A stretch of 12,372 nt of DNA from CALMRE01 sp964412895. GTDB lineage: Bacteria > UBP6 > UBA1177 > JAKLFG01. The notes under the pieces were generated by a model. It worked only from the letters and a program-made list of their open reading frames with translations, made no database searches and was not told where the DNA came from. Below, one piece after another: positions 1 to 7,285 of the stretch (within the stretch, counting starts at the first letter, position 1; each line of letters opens with the position of its first letter). Position numbers and translations under genes: made by a program. The stretch spans positions 1 to 12,372 of the forward strand of contig CAYPQK010000089.1 of NCBI GenBank assembly GCA_964412895.1. Direction: 5' to 3'.

Positions 1-303
1 AAGGAATCGGATACCGACATCGCCGCCTCCTTCGATGTGAAGGACCTCAGCGAGGGCGGCATGTTCATCCATTCGCCGCTTTTGTGGGAACCGGGCGAGA
101 AGTTCGACCTCTCCTTCACCCTGCCGGGTACCGGCAAAGAGATACGGGTGTTGGGCGAAGTGGCCCGCGCCATGGATAAATACCTGCTCGCCGGCGATCC
201 GGGTCAGGACCCGATACCGGGGATGGGCATCCGTTTCACGAAGATATCGCCCGCCGACCGGGCGCTGATAAAGGAATTTCTGACAAAGGATCAGGCGGCC
301 TGA
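1..303 (+). CDS. PilZ-domain protein, 5' end outside window
   Basis: This is the C-terminal part of a PilZ domain, the c-di-GMP-binding beta barrel used in motility, exopolysaccharide and signalling proteins. The frame is open from base 1 without a stop, so the gene starts upstream; the GTG at 37 is internal and not a credible start. The visible part has the second half of the PilZ signature, DLSEGGMFI (the D/NxSxxG element), then alternating beta strands (GEKFDLSFTLP, IRVLGEVARA) and the closing GMGIRFTKI strand followed by a short helix. The N-terminal RxxxR half of the c-di-GMP motif lies outside the window, so ligand binding cannot be judged. The length and the DLSEGGMFI wording resemble the short single-domain PilZ proteins common in myxobacteria and other deltaproteobacteria. 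The stop overlaps the obgE stop by 13 bp in convergent orientation. Confidence 0.85.
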   Translation, partial: KESDTDIAASFDVKDLSEGGMFIHSPLLWEPGEKFDLSFTLPGTGKEIRVLGEVARAMDKYLLAGDPGQDPIPGMGIRFTKISPADRALIKEFLTKDQAA

Positions 304-1316
304 CCGGCCCCTTTCTGACGATACTCTATCACCTTCAGACCGACGAAATTCATCAGATCTTTAAGCCCCGAACGGGTCACGCCGCTTATCTCGAAATAGT
401 GCCGTTCGCCGATGAATGCCTTCAGTTCGCGGCGCTGCTGCTCTTCGTCCGGGCCGTAGATATCGCACTTGTTGAGGACATATATCTGTTCCTTCTGCGC
501 CAGTTCGGTACTGAAGAGCGCCAGTTCGCGGTTCAGCACCTCGATATCCTCGACCGGTGACCGGCGCGCCGCCGTTATCTCGACCATGTGAATAAGGAAC
601 TTGGTCCGCTCGACATGGCGCAGGAACCGGTGTCCGAGCCCCGTCCCCTTGTGCGCCCCTTCGATGATGCCGGGGATGTCGGCGACCACATAGGAACGGA
701 AGTCGGCCCCCTCGACGATGCCGAGATTCGGCACCAGCGTCGTGAAATGATATTCGGCTATCTTGGGACGGGCGTTGGAGATGACCGAGATCAGCGTCGA
801 CTTGCCGACCGACGGGAATCCGATGATGCCGACATCGGCCAGCAGTTTGAGCGACAGCTTTATCCGGCGCGATTCTCCCTCTTCTCCGGGCTGGGCGAAC
901 TGCGGCGCCTGCCGCCGGGAACTCCGGAACCGGGCGTTGCCCTGACCGCCGCGCCCCCCGCCGGCCACGGTATACTCCTGCAGATGGGTCGTCAGATCGG
1001 CCAGCAATTCCGATGAACGGGCGTCGTAGATCATCGTCCCCATCGGCACGCGGATGATGGCGTCCTTCCCGGCGCGGCCGAACATGTTCTTGTTCATCCC
1101 CTTCTCGCCGTCGTCGGCCTGTATCTCGCGTTTGAAGCGAACATCGTAGAGGGTGCCGACATTCTCGTCGGCGATGATGACCACACTGCCGCCCCGTCCG
1201 CCGTCACCGCCGTCGGGGCCGCCCAGCGGCATATATTTCTCATGCAGGAAGCTTACCGCTCCGGCGCCGCCTTTTCCGGCACGCGCCATGACGACCGCTT
1301 CATCGACGAACTTCAT
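291..1316 (-). CDS. obgE: Obg family ribosome-assembly GTPase
   Basis: Essential P-loop GTPase that binds the 50S subunit and acts in late ribosome assembly and stress/growth control. The 341 residues contain an N-terminal glycine-rich Obg fold (about 1-157; starts MKFVDEA, with GGPDGGDGGRGG near 32-43 and GGGRGGQGN near 119-127) and then the G domain: G1 GFPSVGKST at 166-174, G2 TT at 192-193, G3 DIPG at 213-216, G4 NKCD at 282-285. G5 reads SGV at 311-313 where SA is usual. The protein ends soon after the G domain, so it lacks the optional C-terminal OCT extension. MKFVDEA is the family's usual start, which fixes the ATG at 1316; the SD there is weak (a GGGG run). It is third in rplU-rpmA-obgE, but an intrinsic terminator lies immediately upstream. 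Confidence 0.97.
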   Translation of the reverse strand: MKFVDEAVVMARAGKGGAGAVSFLHEKYMPLGGPDGGDGGRGGSVVIIADENVGTLYDVRFKREIQADDGEKGMNKNMFGRAGKDAIIRVPMGTMIYDARSSELLADLTTHLQEYTVAGGGRGGQGNARFRSSRRQAPQFAQPGEEGESRRIKLSLKLLADVGIIGFPSVGKSTLISVISNARPKIAEYHFTTLVPNLGIVEGADFRSYVVADIPGIIEGAHKGTGLGHRFLRHVERTKFLIHMVEITAARRSPVEDIEVLNRELALFSTELAQKEQIYVLNKCDIYGPDEEQQRRELKAFIGERHYFEISGVTRSGLKDLMNFVGLKVIEYRQKGAGQAA

Positions 1317-1331
1317 ACGGACCCCGTGGAC

Positions 1332-1360
1332 AAAAAAAAGGAGCAGCCAAAAGCTGCCCC
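1332..1360 (-). terminator. Intrinsic terminator between rpmA and obgE
   Basis: Read on the minus strand, GGGGCAGC (1360-1353), loop TTTTG, GCTGCTCC (1347-1340) forms an 8-bp stem with one G-U pair, followed directly by eight T (1339-1332). It lies 28 bp after the rpmA stop. The T-run ends only 15 nt before the obgE ATG, so it must act as a partial terminator or attenuator if obgE is transcribed from the rplU promoter. Confidence 0.85.
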
Positions 1361-1388
1361 CGTAAAACTATCGGATCGCGATGCCTGA

Positions 1389-1667
1389 TCAGGCCTGCGC
1401 CGCCTCGGCGGGAAGGACATGCACGCGGGTCTTTTCGGTGCCGCCGCGACGGTAGGTCTGGTACTTCACCACACCGTCGATAAGGGCGAACAGGGTATAA
1501 TCGCGGCCGACGCCGACATTCTCACCGGCGTGCCACTTCGTGCCGACCTGACGGATAAGTATGTTGCCGGCGCGAACGACCTCGCCGCCGTACTTCTTGA
1601 TGCCGCGCCGCTGACCCTGACTGTCGCGACCGTTGCGTGCGCTGCCGCCGCTTTTCTTGGTTGCCAT
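1389..1667 (-). CDS. rpmA: 50S ribosomal protein L27
   Basis: L27 of the large ribosomal subunit; its N-terminal tail reaches the peptidyl-transferase centre. The 92 residues match the family along the whole length: MATKKSGGSARNGRDS at the N-terminus, RRGIKKYGGE, AGNILIRQ, GTKWHAGENVGVGRDYTLFA and the FALIDGVV core. Position 3 is Thr, where MAHKK is common. It has no N-terminal cleavable extension of the Firmicutes type. A GGGAGA Shine-Dalgarno sits 7-8 nt before the ATG. It follows rplU by 18 bp, which is the conserved gene order, and the transcript runs into the terminator at 1360-1332. Confidence 0.97.
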   Translation of the reverse strand: MATKKSGGSARNGRDSQGQRRGIKKYGGEVVRAGNILIRQVGTKWHAGENVGVGRDYTLFALIDGVVKYQTYRRGGTEKTRVHVLPAEAAQA

Positions 1668-1685
1668 CGAATATCTCCCTCTCTC

Positions 1686-1997
1686 TTACTTTCTGATCTC
1701 GACCACTCTGAGCACCGTCAGATGAGCGCGATGGCTCTTTTTCCGGCGATAGCCTTTGCGGCGTTTCTTCTTGAAAACCATGACCTTCTTGTCCTTGAGG
1801 TTGTCGAGCACCTCGAACTTCACCGCCGCGTTGGCGACATGGGGTTTCCCCACGACGATCGTATCGCCGTCGGCCACCAAGAGAACCTCGGTATTCTCAA
1901 AGACCTCGCCTACTTCCTTGTGCTGCGCATCGATGAATATCTTCGCGCCGGGGACGGCCTTCACCTGATTGCCGCCGAAATTGACTACCGCATACAT
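1686..1997 (-). CDS. rplU: 50S ribosomal protein L21
   Basis: L21, a 23S rRNA-binding protein of the large subunit. The 103-residue length is typical. Diagnostic parts are the MYAVVNFGGNQVKA start, the beta-barrel segment EVLLVADGDTIVVGKPHV, and the basic C-terminal rRNA-binding stretch KKKRRKGYRRKKSHR. AGGAGA lies 6 nt upstream of the ATG. It is the first gene of rplU-rpmA-obgE and has its own strong promoter at 2076-2049, giving a 5' leader of roughly 45 nt. L21 leaders are autoregulatory in some bacteria; I see no obvious stable hairpin in this short AT-rich leader. Confidence 0.97.
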   Translation of the reverse strand: MYAVVNFGGNQVKAVPGAKIFIDAQHKEVGEVFENTEVLLVADGDTIVVGKPHVANAAVKFEVLDNLKDKKVMVFKKKRRKGYRRKKSHRAHLTVLRVVEIRK

Positions 1998-2048
1998 CGG
2001 TTTCTCCTCTCAAATCAAAACAACGAACTGCCAAATAACCGAGGCGCG

Positions 2049-2076
2049 ATTATATACAGTGAAGTCGCCGCGTCAA
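2049..2076 (-). promoter_or_regulatory. sigma70-type promoter of rplU-rpmA(-obgE)
   Basis: On the minus strand the -35 is TTGACG (2076-2071) and the -10 is a perfect TATAAT (2054-2049), separated by 16 bp. This is the best promoter in the left half of the window. Its -35 begins 31 bp beyond the stop of the upstream wzi-like gene, and no terminator is visible between them. Confidence 0.85.
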
Positions 2077-2106
2077 GGTTTTAATCCGATTTTTTCTTTT
2101 TCGCCG

Positions 2107-3672
2107 CTAGAACTTGGCTCCCAGCGTAAGTCCGCCCGTTCCGCTCACCCGCGGCGACCGGACGATATCCCAGTAGACCGGGCGCGGGTCGGCGTCGTAG
2201 GAATCGCCCCCCTCGACACGGCCGTACAGTTCAAAAAAGAGGTTCTTGACCGGGAAGGTCAGCGTCGCCTCGCCGTAGTACCGCGTGGCGCCTCCTTTTA
2301 CCGTGAACATCGGCGTCAGCGCGAATTCTATGTGATGGTCCGGTATGCTGTGGGCCGGGAGCTGGTAGAGGCCGATCCGGTATTCGAGCGTCAGCCAGTT
2401 CGCCGCGAACCAGCGGTGCTTGAAAAATATGCTCTGGAAGTTCCGCCCGAAAGGATAACCGAGCGACAGACCGCGGTAGGTGTAGCCTTCCTGTTTGTAC
2501 ATGTGGTGTCGGTAGAAACTGAGGGCCGTTTTCGCATATTCGAGCCGGAAGAAATGGTCCTCCAGCGACATCGTGAGTCCCATGACATAGGCCCGTTCGA
2601 ACAGGTGGAAAAAGAGCCACGGCACGGTGAAGATGACATCCTCGGGCTGCCACGGCGCCGATATGTCGGTCCCCGTCTCCTGAAAATAGAACCGCAGCGA
2701 CTTTACCTTTCCGCCGGTCCAGCGATCCATCGGCAGAGAGAAGGTGAAGTCGATACCGGCGTACCCGTCGTTGTCGAACTTGCCGCCCGGCACATTATCC
2801 TTACCGCCGATGATCACCTCGGCCATCTCGTGTATCTTGTACCCGGGACGCCCCTCGCCGCCGTACATCTCGGTGCGCGTCACCCCGATCTCGACCCAGC
2901 CGGCCGGCTGGTAGACGACCCGCGCCGCGAAGAGCTGGGGGTCCGAATGGTCGGCGCGCCGGTCGAAGAGCCAGCCATTGAGGAGCATGAACGACCACTT
3001 GCCGTAGAACTCTATCGGTTCATCGTTCTGGAATTTGAGCATCCAGAAGGGTTCGGCGTTTGACGACAGGAGCATCCCCCACTCGCCCGGGCCGAGGTTG
3101 ACGCTGTCGCGGCCGCCTTCTATCGAGAACTTCCCCAGCCGCAGTTTGGCGTAGGCGCGGTAGACCTCGTGGTGTTCTCCCTCCGGGCTCCAGCGGTGAC
3201 GGAAACTCCAGTAGGCGCCGAAACGGTTCATCACCGCGAGGCTCCCGTCCTCGGTCAATACCGCGTTGACCCCCTTGTCGAGCTTCAGCCCCCCCTTGCC
3301 GGGCAGGGACATCGCCTCGCTGGCGACATAGATGGAACTGCGGAAACTCTGGAGCGGCTGGACATAGGTCGTGCGCTGAATGCCTTTGGTATACAGACCG
3401 ATGCGGCGGTAATTCTCAAGGAACGGCAGGGTATCGTAGAGGGCATAGGGCATCGCGGCGAACGGTTCGCGCTTATAGGAAAAGGCGCCGTCGAGCGTCT
3501 CCCAGACGATGGTGTCCTCGGGCAGGATATTGATGAGCGGATTCGAATCGAAGCTCTGCGACGGCTCGTAGAGCTGGTGACGCGGAAAGGCGAAGGGGTT
3601 CCCGGTCGGTTCCGCGGCCGCGAGCGCCGCAACGCCGCACAACAGGGTGATGAAAAGCCAGCGCGCCATCAT
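2107..3672 (-). CDS. Wzi-like capsule-assembly outer-membrane barrel
   Basis: About 521 residues, predicted to be exported and inserted in the outer membrane. A signal peptide follows the chosen start (MMARWLFITLLCGVAALAAA, cut before EPTG). The rest is rich in alternating aromatic/polar strands typical of beta barrels and ends in aromatic-terminal GAKF. The key match is near residues 187-209: GRDSVNLGPGEWGMLLSS then NAEPF, the 'GR...GPG..G.LL.S.NA.PF' signature of the Wzi family, whose E. coli member anchors capsule polysaccharide to the cell surface. A TTG at 3702 would add ten residues before the signal peptide and would lie inside the likely -35 region, so the ATG at 3672 (or the adjacent ATG at 3669) is preferred. 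No polysaccharide genes surround it, so 'Wzi' is a fold-level call and the substrate is unknown. Confidence 0.72.
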   Translation of the reverse strand: MMARWLFITLLCGVAALAAAEPTGNPFAFPRHQLYEPSQSFDSNPLINILPEDTIVWETLDGAFSYKREPFAAMPYALYDTLPFLENYRRIGLYTKGIQRTTYVQPLQSFRSSIYVASEAMSLPGKGGLKLDKGVNAVLTEDGSLAVMNRFGAYWSFRHRWSPEGEHHEVYRAYAKLRLGKFSIEGGRDSVNLGPGEWGMLLSSNAEPFWMLKFQNDEPIEFYGKWSFMLLNGWLFDRRADHSDPQLFAARVVYQPAGWVEIGVTRTEMYGGEGRPGYKIHEMAEVIIGGKDNVPGGKFDNDGYAGIDFTFSLPMDRWTGGKVKSLRFYFQETGTDISAPWQPEDVIFTVPWLFFHLFERAYVMGLTMSLEDHFFRLEYAKTALSFYRHHMYKQEGYTYRGLSLGYPFGRNFQSIFFKHRWFAANWLTLEYRIGLYQLPAHSIPDHHIEFALTPMFTVKGGATRYYGEATLTFPVKNLFFELYGRVEGGDSYDADPRPVYWDIVRSPRVSGTGGLTLGAKF

Positions 3673-3679
3673 GCCGGGC

Positions 3680-3707
3680 AGTATACAAGAAACGCGGCGC
3701 AATCCAA
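3680..3707 (-). promoter_or_regulatory. Possible promoter of the wzi-like gene
   Basis: On the minus strand, TTGGAT (3707-3702) and TATACT (3685-3680) are separated by 16 bp. The -10 is good (5 of 6) and the -35 weak (3 of 6). Transcription would start within a few bases of the ATGATG at 3672, giving a very short or leaderless mRNA. This agrees with the absence of a recognisable SD there. Confidence 0.45.
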
Positions 3708-3720
3708 CTTTTTGGAAAAA

Positions 3721-3749
3721 TTGAATTGTTCGGCCTCACCGGCTATCAT
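3721..3749 (+). promoter_or_regulatory. sigma70-type promoter of the cytochrome b5 / cytochrome b / M64 set
   Basis: TTGAAT (3721-3726), a 17-bp spacer, and TATCAT (3744-3749, 5 of 6) lie 35 bp upstream of the cytochrome b5-domain gene. It sits back to back with the tentative wzi promoter at 3680-3707, so this is a compact divergent promoter region. Confidence 0.7.
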
Positions 3750-3784
3750 GGAGCGGCTTTTGTGACTTCATCGAGGTACGGACC

Positions 3785-4114
3785 ATGAGAAAGTTCATCG
3801 TCATCGCCATCGCGCTTTTCGCCTTTATCGCCATCGCGGCCGACGCCCCCGCCGCGAAACCGGCAGCCCCGGCACCCGCTGAAAAGATATTCACCCTCGC
3901 CGAACTCGCCAAGTTCGACGGCAAGGAGGGACGCCCCGCCTATGTCGCCGTTGACGGTGTTGTTTACGATGTGACCGGCGTCAAACCGTGGGCGGGCGGT
4001 TCGCACCATGGCGGAAAAGCGGGGACCGATGTCACCGACCTCATCAAATCGAAATCGCCGCACGGGCTCAAGGTCCTCGAAAAGCTTAAAAAGGTCGGGA
4101 GTCTTAAGAAATAA
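3785..4114 (+). CDS. Exported cytochrome b5-like heme-binding protein
   Basis: 109 residues: a signal peptide (MRKFIVIAIALFAFIAIAA, about 1-19), an Ala/Pro linker (20-33), then a compact prokaryotic cytochrome b5 / 'heme-steroid-binding' domain (about 35-105). Family marks are FTLAELAKFDGKEGRPAYVAVDG, VYDVTG, W69, the GGSHHGG loop (H74/H75) and SPHG (H93). H74 or H75 together with H93 are the expected axial heme ligands. It is predicted to be a soluble periplasmic electron carrier or heme sensor. Its TAA overlaps the next gene's ATG (TAATG, 4112-4116), so the two are translationally coupled, which points to electron exchange with that membrane protein. If heme is not bound, steroid- or ligand-binding family members are the alternative. 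Confidence 0.82.
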   Translation: MRKFIVIAIALFAFIAIAADAPAAKPAAPAPAEKIFTLAELAKFDGKEGRPAYVAVDGVVYDVTGVKPWAGGSHHGGKAGTDVTDLIKSKSPHGLKVLEKLKKVGSLKK

Positions 4115-4461
4115 TGTATGAATTCGGCGAACTCCTCGGCTGGGTGAATGTCTCTCTGCTGGTCCTTGCGGTCGCCATCTTCCCCGCGCGGAAATTCCTG
4201 AAACCGCCCGACGCGACGCTCGCCTTCCTGCGCCGCATCCATCCGTGGGCGGCGGGCCTGCTCATCGTGTCGGCCATCACCCATTCGTTCATCGTCTGGG
4301 GCGTGCCGCAGTTCCATACCGGACAGCCGCTCCTCGGCGCGATCATCCTCGCGGCGCTCTTCGCTTTCTTCGGCCCGCGGCTCAAGATACCGCTCTGGTT
4401 CAAACTGCACCTCATCATGCCGGTCGCGGTCATTGCGCTCCTTATCTGGCATTTGTGGTAA
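4114..4461 (+). CDS. Four-helix membrane protein, probable minimal di-heme cytochrome b
   Basis: 115 residues, almost entirely four transmembrane helices (about 8-23, 44-62, 72-87, 98-115). Histidines are paired within helix 2 (H43, H57) and helix 4 (H99, H113), each 14 residues apart. This is the arrangement of the two stacked hemes in ferric reductase/NOX-type cytochromes b, where ligands pair across two helices. Positive residues (R26, K27, K30, R40, R41; R89, K91, K97) fall in the loops after helices 1 and 3, predicting N-out/C-out topology with one heme near each membrane face. It has no FAD/NAD(P)H domain. Its start codon overlaps the stop of the exported cytochrome b5 gene. I recognise no named family; the heme assignment is inferred from His spacing and context. 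Confidence 0.7.
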   Translation: MYEFGELLGWVNVSLLVLAVAIFPARKFLKPPDATLAFLRRIHPWAAGLLIVSAITHSFIVWGVPQFHTGQPLLGAIILAALFAFFGPRLKIPLWFKLHLIMPVAVIALLIWHLW

Positions 4462-4476
4462 AACAATAGAGGTCCC

Positions 4477-6168
4477 ATGAAAAAGATCGTTCTCGTCCTG
4501 CTTATGCTGGGCGCCTTCGCCGCCTCCGCAGCGGAACTGGTCACCGTGACCGAACACGACGGCACCTATACCATCGCCGTAACGGCTACCGCCGGTATCG
4601 GTAAAACGGCGTGCGACGGCCGCATCACCGCGCCGTTCATCCTCGCCGCGCTACGGGACGGGCAAACGGTCCACCGCACCGCCGTGGCGCTCACCCCGGA
4701 CCGGAAGCCCGGCGCGCGCACCGGTCGGGTCTACCTTCCTGACGGTCTGCACTGGGACCGGTTGCTGCTCCACCGTGTCGCCACGGAACTGCGCGGCAAG
4801 TCGCTCGCGGCGCTTCCGGTCGTCGCAATGACTCCGCTCGCCCGCATCGACCGTCCCATCTCTCGGCTCGTCCCGCCGCCGGCACCGCTTTTCCCCTTCG
4901 AAAAAGTGCAGGATACCGGCGTCGACGACAAGCGGATCGTGCTGGTGATCATGGGCGACGGCTATACCACCGCCGAGATGGAGAAGTTCAAGAATGACGC
5001 CTCGACCGCGCTCGACGGCCTTTTTTCGGTGCCGCCGTGGGACAAACGGCGCGGCGCCTTCAATATCTACCGCGTCGATGTGGTCAGCAACGAAAGCGGC
5101 GCCGATCATCTGGAACTGAACCCGCCGACCTACGCCGACACCGCGCTGGGCGCCAACTACGGCTGTTGGAGTACCGCCCGCCTCATCTGCGTCGATGACG
5201 CGAAGGCACAGGAGGTGGCCGCCAGTGTCGCCGCCTACGATCTGGCCATCGTCATCGTCAACGACGAAACCTACGGCGGAAGCGGCGGCGTCATAACCGT
5301 CGCCTCGACCAACTACATGGCGGTCGATCTGGTTCTGCATGAATTCGGCCACAGTTTCGGCGATCTCGCCGATGAATATGAGGATCCTTATGCCGGCTAT
5401 CCCGACGGCGACTGGGAGGCGAATGTCTCCTATGCCTACGATTTCGACCGCGCCCAGATAAAGTGGAATGCGTGGATAGAAACCTCGACGCCGCTTCCGA
5501 CCCCGGAGAACAGCGGTTATTATGAGCTGGTCGGTATGTTCGAAGGGGCGCGCTACAAAACGAGCGGCATCTACCGGCCGAAGGAGAACTGCGAGATGCG
5601 GATGCTTTCACAGCCCTTCTGCGAGGTCTGTATCGAGGCGCAGATCCTGCGGATATACAACTTCGCCAGCCTGCTGGACGGTACCACCCCGGCCGCCGGC
5701 ACCCTGCCGTACGAGGATGGCCTGACGATAACGGTCGACACCCTGCCGTGCGAGGCGATATCGGTAGCCTTCACCCTGAACGATGCGCCGCTCACCGGCG
5801 CGAACTGCACGACCGGCTCCTGCGCCATCACTCTGACGGCCGCCGGCATGAACGCCGGCTCGAATATACTGAAGGCGGCCATTGCCGACGACACCGGCGA
5901 AGTACGCAACGATCCGTCGCAGCTCTCCCACGCCACCATTCAGTGGGAGATACTCTATGACGGCGAAACGGTCGACAGCGACGGCTTGACCGACGATGAC
6001 ACGGCCGTGAACGATACCGCGTTCGACATGGACATCACGGACGACACCGCGGCCGATGAAGACACGGCCGGGGATGATACCGTTATCGCCGATGAGTTTC
6101 ATTTTCCCGACACCGACGCTACGGTGAAAAAAGAGACCGGCTGTTCGTGTTCTGTGGTGGAATTCTAG
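4477..6168 (+). CDS. Secreted M64 (IgA-peptidase-like) zinc metallopeptidase
   Basis: 563 residues. A signal peptide (MKKIVLVLLMLGAFAASA) is followed by an N-terminal beta-rich domain to about 140 and the M64 catalytic domain (about 150-400): KRIVLVIMGDGYT, W..RRGAFNIYRVDVVS and the zinc site HEFGHSFGDLADEY, with H288, E289 and H292 plus the D299/E300 pair. M64 enzymes are secreted peptidases related to the clostridial IgA protease family. The catalytic set looks intact. After about 400 comes an Ig-like beta domain, then an Asp/Thr-rich low-complexity stretch (about 500-540) and a final GCSCSVVEF. A Cys-x-Cys pair after such a linker resembles bacterial C-terminal sorting tails, but no hydrophobic helix or Arg cluster follows. 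AGAGG lies 7 nt before the ATG, 15 bp after the cytochrome b-like gene, so it is probably in the same transcript. It converges on the M29 gene with one base between stops. Confidence 0.85.
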   Translation: MKKIVLVLLMLGAFAASAAELVTVTEHDGTYTIAVTATAGIGKTACDGRITAPFILAALRDGQTVHRTAVALTPDRKPGARTGRVYLPDGLHWDRLLLHRVATELRGKSLAALPVVAMTPLARIDRPISRLVPPPAPLFPFEKVQDTGVDDKRIVLVIMGDGYTTAEMEKFKNDASTALDGLFSVPPWDKRRGAFNIYRVDVVSNESGADHLELNPPTYADTALGANYGCWSTARLICVDDAKAQEVAASVAAYDLAIVIVNDETYGGSGGVITVASTNYMAVDLVLHEFGHSFGDLADEYEDPYAGYPDGDWEANVSYAYDFDRAQIKWNAWIETSTPLPTPENSGYYELVGMFEGARYKTSGIYRPKENCEMRMLSQPFCEVCIEAQILRIYNFASLLDGTTPAAGTLPYEDGLTITVDTLPCEAISVAFTLNDAPLTGANCTTGSCAITLTAAGMNAGSNILKAAIADDTGEVRNDPSQLSHATIQWEILYDGETVDSDGLTDDDTAVNDTAFDMDITDDTAADEDTAGDDTVIADEFHFPDTDATVKKETGCSCSVVEF

Positions 6169-6169
6169 C

Positions 6170-7285
6170 CTAGATGAGCACTTCGTCGATGAACTTCCCG
6201 TCCTTGTAGAAGAGCGTCCCGTCGGCCGTTATCGTACCCCCCTGCCGCATATCGCAGAGCATGTCCCAGTGGATCGCGGAGCGGTTCTTCCCGCCCGCCT
6301 CGGCCATCGAGTTGCCGAGCGCCATGTGGACGGTGCCGCCGATCTTCTCGTCGAAGAGCATATTGCGGGTGAAGCGCTGGATGCCGTAGTTGGTCCCGAC
6401 CGCCACTTCGCCGAAGCGCGACGCCCCTTCGTCGGTCTTGAGAAGCGCCAGCAGGAGCTCCTCGCCTTTACGCGCCGTCGCCTTCACGACCAGCCCGTCC
6501 TTGACCTCAAGACGGATACCTTCTATCTCCTTACCCGCGTAGATGCCGGGGAAACTGAAGGAGATGTGGCCGTTGATGTTGGTGTCCTCGGGGCTCGTGA
6601 AGACCTCGCCGTCGGGGAAGTTGACCCGGCCGTCGCAGTTCATCCATTTTTTCCCCGCGACGCTTACCGTGATATCGGTCCCCTCGGAAACGATATGGAG
6701 CGACTTCTTAGTGTCGAGCCATTTGACCCAGCGCTCCTGCGCATCGCTGACCTTCTTCCATTCGGCCGCCGGATCGGCGGCGTCGAGCAGTCCCGCGCCG
6801 TAAACGAATTGTTCGTAGTCCTCAAGGCTCATATTCGCCTCCTGCGCGTCGGCGTAGGTCGGGAACTGGGTGCCGCACCAGCGGAGTTTGCCGGAGGCCA
6901 TCCGGTCCGAATATATCTTGCGCCAGCCGCTCTGTCCCTGCGCGTCGATCTTCAGCCGTTCGGCCGGTATCGCGGCGTTGACCTTCACATTGCGCGCCGC
7001 CCACGCCGTCAGCCACACATCGGCCTTCTCGAGCGTCTTTTCCAGCATATAGTTCCCGGTCTTCAGTTCATCGTCGGAGGCGTACTTGAGCCGCGCCTCG
7101 GCGATCTCCTGAGAGACGAGCATCGTTTCGACATGCGCCCCCGCCTTGGTCGCTTCACGCGCCACGGCCAGCGCCCACGGCGTCGCCACCTCGTCGGCGC
7201 GGATGAAGACGAATTCGCCCCGTTTCACGCGGGTCGAATAGTGGACCAGCACTTTGGCCAGCTTGTCGAGTCTCGGATCGTTCAT
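6170..7285 (-). CDS. M29-family aminopeptidase
   Basis: 371 residues, cytoplasmic (no signal peptide). It is a metal-dependent aminopeptidase of the AmpS/AmpT/PepS type, which removes N-terminal residues from peptides. Family blocks are RADEVATPWALAVAREATKAGA near 29-50, the MNCDGRVNFPDGEVFTSPED segment around 215-234, FGEVAVGTN, GGTVHMALGNS and SAIHWDMLCDMR. E227, E293, H320, H339 and D341 occupy the metal-ligand positions of the family, so it looks active. AGAGGT lies 6 nt before the ATG, fixing the start. It begins only 34 bp after tRNA-Leu on the same strand with no hairpin/T-run between, so read-through from the tRNA promoter is likely. Length is near the family norm, slightly short of the roughly 410 residues of thermophilic members. 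Confidence 0.9.
   Translation of the reverse strand: MNDPRLDKLAKVLVHYSTRVKRGEFVFIRADEVATPWALAVAREATKAGAHVETMLVSQEIAEARLKYASDDELKTGNYMLEKTLEKADVWLTAWAARNVKVNAAIPAERLKIDAQGQSGWRKIYSDRMASGKLRWCGTQFPTYADAQEANMSLEDYEQFVYGAGLLDAADPAAEWKKVSDAQERWVKWLDTKKSLHIVSEGTDITVSVAGKKWMNCDGRVNFPDGEVFTSPEDTNINGHISFSFPGIYAGKEIEGIRLEVKDGLVVKATARKGEELLLALLKTDEGASRFGEVAVGTNYGIQRFTRNMLFDEKIGGTVHMALGNSMAEAGGKNRSAIHWDMLCDMRQGGTITADGTLFYKDGKFIDEVLI

Noticed and set aside
1969..3063. 364-residue plus-strand frame opposite the Wzi-like gene
   Set aside because: It starts inside rplU on the opposite strand and encodes a charged, motif-free product; the minus frame has a signal peptide and the Wzi signature.
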